Below are positions 61,406 to 64,000 of a stretch of 64,000 bases of DNA, one piece after another. Numbering within the stretch: position 1 is the first letter of the stretch; each line of letters opens with the position of its first letter. Origin of the DNA: Clostridiales bacterium 1_7_47FAA. GTDB lineage: Bacteria > Bacillota > Clostridia > Lachnospirales > Lachnospiraceae. The translations under genes were made by a program, and so were the position numbers. The stretch is taken from NCBI GenBank assembly GCA_000155435.1, contig DS990260.1, forward strand, positions 811,314 through 875,313. The letters run 5' to 3'. The notes below the pieces were generated by a model. That model had not been told where the DNA came from and did not search any database. It worked only from the letters and a program-made list of their open reading frames with translations.

Positions 61406-62200
61406 TTGAAAAACAAACATATAATCCGGATTAATCCTGAAACATGCATTGGATGCGGCCTGTGCAAAAGGGATTGCCCTGCGGGCAACATCCAGATAGA
61501 AAACAAGAAGGCAAAGATTCTCACACAGTCCTGTATCATGTGCGGCCATTGCGTGGCAATCTGCCCAAAAGCCGCTGTCACCATGACGGGCTTTGACGAA
61601 CCGCCAATAGAGATTGGAAAGCCAGCCACATTGAACCCACAGGAGCTGCTTGCCGCACTGAGGACACGCAGAAGCATCCGGCAATTTACAAAACAACAGG
61701 TGGAGCCTGAACTGATAGCCCAGATCATCGAGGCCGGGCGCCTGACACCTACCGGAAAGAATGCCCAGGACGTATCATATATCGTGCTGCAGGATGGAAT
61801 CAATCGGTTCGAGCAACCGGCGGTACGGTTATTCCGGCGGATTCTTCCGCTCATGAAGCTGGTTAGCCCGGTGGCGAAACGGACGGTAATCGATGAGCAT
61901 TTCTTCTTTAAGAAAGCCCCTGCAGCCATAGCCATTGTATCACGCGACCAGATAAACGGCGCCCTTGCCGCCGCTGACATGGCGCTTATGGCTGAGTCCT
62001 GCGGTTTAGGCGTGTTATACAGCGGTTTTTTCTCCATGGCCGCAAACCACTCCCGTTCTTTGCGCAGGATGCTTGGATTAAAGCGCGGGGAAAAGGTTGT
62101 CATGACATTGGTTCTAGGCTATTCCGGCGTAACCTATCACCGGACCGCACAAAAGGAGGCTGCTTCCGTACGGCATTTTCATTTCAAAATGTCCAAATAA
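61406..62200 (+). CDS. Ferredoxin-nitroreductase fusion, TTG start
   Basis: This 264-residue protein has two 4Fe-4S ferredoxin motifs (CIGCGLCKRDCPAGNI near 13 and CIMCGHCVAICPKAAV near 43) fused to a nitroreductase domain (from about 80; RRSIRQFTKQQV, GRLTPTGKNAQD). Electrons can pass from reduced ferredoxin through the clusters to FMN. The first codon is TTG at 61406, with TGGAGG at 61391-61396. The divergent TetR gene suggests induction by a toxic nitro or quinone compound. Confidence 0.88.
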   Translation: MKNKHIIRINPETCIGCGLCKRDCPAGNIQIENKKAKILTQSCIMCGHCVAICPKAAVTMTGFDEPPIEIGKPATLNPQELLAALRTRRSIRQFTKQQVEPELIAQIIEAGRLTPTGKNAQDVSYIVLQDGINRFEQPAVRLFRRILPLMKLVSPVAKRTVIDEHFFFKKAPAAIAIVSRDQINGALAAADMALMAESCGLGVLYSGFFSMAANHSRSLRRMLGLKRGEKVVMTLVLGYSGVTYHRTAQKEAASVRHFHFKMSK

Positions 62201-62201
62201 A

Positions 62202-62210
62202 TGATATAAT
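62202..62210 (+). promoter_or_regulatory. Extended -10 promoter before the MazG-like gene
   Basis: TGATATAAT matches the TGnTATAAT extended -10. No good -35 is seen at 17 bases. It starts right after the nitroreductase stop, so the next genes can be transcribed independently. Confidence 0.55.
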
Positions 62211-62285
62211 GGGAAAATAGTTTTATTTATCCGAACCATTTAGTTGAGGTCATGTGAAAATAAAAAGCAGAAAGGGCGTAAAAGC

Positions 62286-62612
62286 ATGGAACGATTAGAA
62301 AAACTCAGCGATAGGATCAGCAGGTTTAACAAGGATAGGGATTGGAATCAGTTTCATACGCCATCCAACCTTGCAAAATCGATTGTCATTGAAGCAGGTG
62401 AACTGTTAGAGTGTTTTCAATGGAATGATACTGAATTTAACCGTTCAGATGTTTTGGAAGAATTGGCCGATGTTACAAATTACTGTATTCAGATGTCACA
62501 GATTCTGGGTGTGGATCTGATTGATATCGTAAATGCAAAAATGGACAAGACTGAAAAGAAATATCCTGTGGACAAGGCAAAAGGTATATCCACAAAATAT
62601 GATAAACTGTAA
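62286..62612 (+). CDS. MazG-like nucleotide pyrophosphohydrolase
   Basis: This 108-residue all-alpha NTP pyrophosphohydrolase has the metal-binding ExxE/ExxD signature as EAGELLE near 38 and EELADV near 60. It would hydrolyse NTPs or dNTPs to monophosphates. ATG 62286 follows AAAGGG; the frame is open from 62244 but without a site. It lies 17 bp before a GIY-YIG/DUF2075 ATPase gene and is probably co-transcribed. Small MazG enzymes of this kind are frequent in phage-defence neighbourhoods. Confidence 0.88.
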   Translation: MERLEKLSDRISRFNKDRDWNQFHTPSNLAKSIVIEAGELLECFQWNDTEFNRSDVLEELADVTNYCIQMSQILGVDLIDIVNAKMDKTEKKYPVDKAKGISTKYDKL

Positions 62613-62629
62613 TAGCCGGAGGAATATCA

Positions 62630-64000
62630 ATGGCCAAATATAATGTAATCAATTTAAAAATAAAAAATGGGGAACTGATAGATTTAGCAGAAAAAAGTGA
62701 TGCGGAGCAGAAGGCGCTGCGGCTTCAAAATGCTATTTATATCTACCATGGAACGAAACCTCAGAAGGTCTATATCGGTCAGACCATCCATTTCCTTGAC
62801 AGGCATAAGCAGCATTATTGCGGGAATGAGGAAAAGTTTAACAACGCAGATTTTAATCAGGTCATTGTGATTTTCTCACAATACTTTAACCGGTCTGCAC
62901 TAGATGATGTTGAAAGCCAGCTGATTACTTATTTTACAGCAGATTACGCTAAAATATCAAAAAATACCGTTGAATTCGATCAGGATGAAGTAATTAACAG
63001 GACTGGCGGCAACAGTGTAAACGAGTATTATGGAAGAGAAAATGTTGCATCGCAGGTTGTCCTTCCGTTGTGGGAAACCACACTCTTTCCCAAAGGATGG
63101 GTGACCACACCGACACTGGATGAACTAAGGACACGGGAGCTTGTTAAGTATAGCCCCATAAAAATCCTAACAGACGAGCAGGGTGCCCTGATTAGTGAGA
63201 TCCTGCATGATCATGATAAAAATTATGTCATTAATGGAGATGCAGGCACAGGAAAGACTGTACTTCTTACACATTTGGTCGCCAGTGCTTTAAATAACCG
63301 TCCAGATGCCAGAATAGGCGTGGTAGTGCAGCCAAACTGGGAAAAGACCGGTTCCGCAATCTTTAAAGTGTATGGAATGAACTCCAGCCGCTTATCCGTA
63401 CTGACATCAACCAAGCTGATTACATCCCAGGAAAGATACGATATCATCATTGTAGATGAGTCGCACAAAATGTCCAGAAAATATGGCAAACAGCATCCGT
63501 CTTTCAATGCGGTTTATAACATCCCGGAATTCAGCGATTGCTCCTCACATCTTGAAATCCTTCAAAGACTGGGAAAACAAGTCATTCTCATGTATGATGT
63601 GCTGCAGGTTATCCGCCCCGCCAATGTTACCAGAGAGATGTTTCAGAGCTTGACTGCAAACTATGAACGGAAATTTTTGACGACCCAGTTCCGGATTAAT
63701 GCCCCAAAAGGAAAAGCATACACTTCAGACGACTATATAAATGGCATAAAGTATCTTCTTTATAAAGATACCGGACTTCTGGATTCAACACTTACAAACT
63801 TCAATCCCGATTTTAACAGGGAGCTGTTTCGTGACAGCAGCCCCGATGCATATTTTGCTTATTTTACGGAGCAGCCTCTTCATCATCTTATTAATTGGCT
63901 GGATGAGGATATGAACTTCAATCCTGAACATATCAACAGAATACTGGCTGGCCTGGCTGAGGATTGGAGACAAAGCGACGGCAAGGACCCCAGCATTAAA
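62630..64000 (+). CDS. GIY-YIG nuclease fused to DUF2075 ATPase (partial)
   Basis: The frame opens at ATG 62630 (GGAGG upstream) and is still open at the window end (457 codons). A GIY-YIG-type domain covers about 35-95 (IYIYHGTKP then VYIGQTIHFLDRHKQH). From about 185 a P-loop helicase-like DUF2075 region follows: Walker A GDAGTGKT near 203-210, Walker B IIIVDESHK near 273-281, and a possible sensor segment ILMYDVLQVI near 318. It likely cleaves or remodels nucleic acid using ATP. The C-terminus is unseen. Base composition is more AT-rich than the metabolic loci, a hint of transfer. Confidence 0.82.
   Translation, partial: MAKYNVINLKIKNGELIDLAEKSDAEQKALRLQNAIYIYHGTKPQKVYIGQTIHFLDRHKQHYCGNEEKFNNADFNQVIVIFSQYFNRSALDDVESQLITYFTADYAKISKNTVEFDQDEVINRTGGNSVNEYYGRENVASQVVLPLWETTLFPKGWVTTPTLDELRTRELVKYSPIKILTDEQGALISEILHDHDKNYVINGDAGTGKTVLLTHLVASALNNRPDARIGVVVQPNWEKTGSAIFKVYGMNSSRLSVLTSTKLITSQERYDIIIVDESHKMSRKYGKQHPSFNAVYNIPEFSDCSSHLEILQRLGKQVILMYDVLQVIRPANVTREMFQSLTANYERKFLTTQFRINAPKGKAYTSDDYINGIKYLLYKDTGLLDSTLTNFNPDFNRELFRDSSPDAYFAYFTEQPLHHLINWLDEDMNFNPEHINRILAGLAEDWRQSDGKDPSIK

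Noticed and set aside
61327-62103. Minus-strand open frame of 258 codons
   Set aside because: It mirrors the ferredoxin-nitroreductase, which has both cluster motifs and the FMN signature.

Overview
The window looks like the chromosome of a gut Lachnospiraceae-type Clostridium of the Enterocloster/Hungatella kind. This is inferred from mid-range base composition, AGGAGG ribosome-binding sites, very many PTS, TRAP and ABC uptake loci, PRD regulators, a YesM/YesN two-component pair and a clostridial class D beta-lactamase. No rRNA, tRNA or CRISPR array was seen. About 60 protein genes are supported, nearly all for carbohydrate and organic-acid uptake and catabolism.

Layout. 1-1156: a 29-bp inverted-repeat pair (4-32 / 274-302) bounds a 241-bp segment next to a tyrosine recombinase whose last codons lie in the right repeat, so this is a candidate phase-variable invertible element. 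1509-3736: class D beta-lactamase lipoprotein, and an Rrf2 regulator divergent from a nitroreductase. 3952-11651: broken LysR gene, then a split fructose-family PTS (EIIB, EIIC, class II aldolase and PRD regulator on the minus strand; lactonase-like MBL enzyme, EIIA and iron alcohol dehydrogenase on the plus strand). 11744-15695: alpha-glucoside PTS with a GH4 6-phospho-glucosidase and an RpiR regulator. 15739-27174: LacI regulator and a nine-gene operon with a TRAP transporter, two paralogous CoA-transferases, crotonase, SDR, cupin and a large flavoprotein, with repeated operator-like boxes. 27407-29399: small P-loop protein, a QueD-like protein without the motif cysteine, and a Fur-family regulator. 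29460-30120: palindrome, dispersed repeat copy A and a transposase relic. 30177-46598: a CUT1 ABC-transporter locus with GH10, GH5, UxaA, aldo-keto reductases, SDR, iron alcohol dehydrogenase and epimerase, plus YesM/YesN. 46834-53020: second TRAP locus with a cyclase-family protein, MmgE/PrpD and an RpiR regulator. 53105-58930: an orphan small gene, then a cellobiose-type PTS with GH1 and its PRD regulator. 58965-59894: operator, dispersed repeat copy B with a 28-codon ORF, and AKR and LysR relics. 59991-62200: RibD/DHFR-like protein behind a MerR-type promoter, and TetR divergent from a ferredoxin-nitroreductase. 62202-64000: AT-richer MazG-like protein plus a GIY-YIG/DUF2075 ATPase that runs off the window.

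The loci follow one pattern: a transporter, the enzymes that open up its substrate, and a dedicated regulator with recognisable DNA boxes. The boxes were found by eye. The best candidates for something little described are the invertible element, the MazG plus GIY-YIG/DUF2075 pair, the TRAP/double-CoA-transferase operon of unknown substrate, and two tiny ORFs (53105-53257 and 59038-59124).
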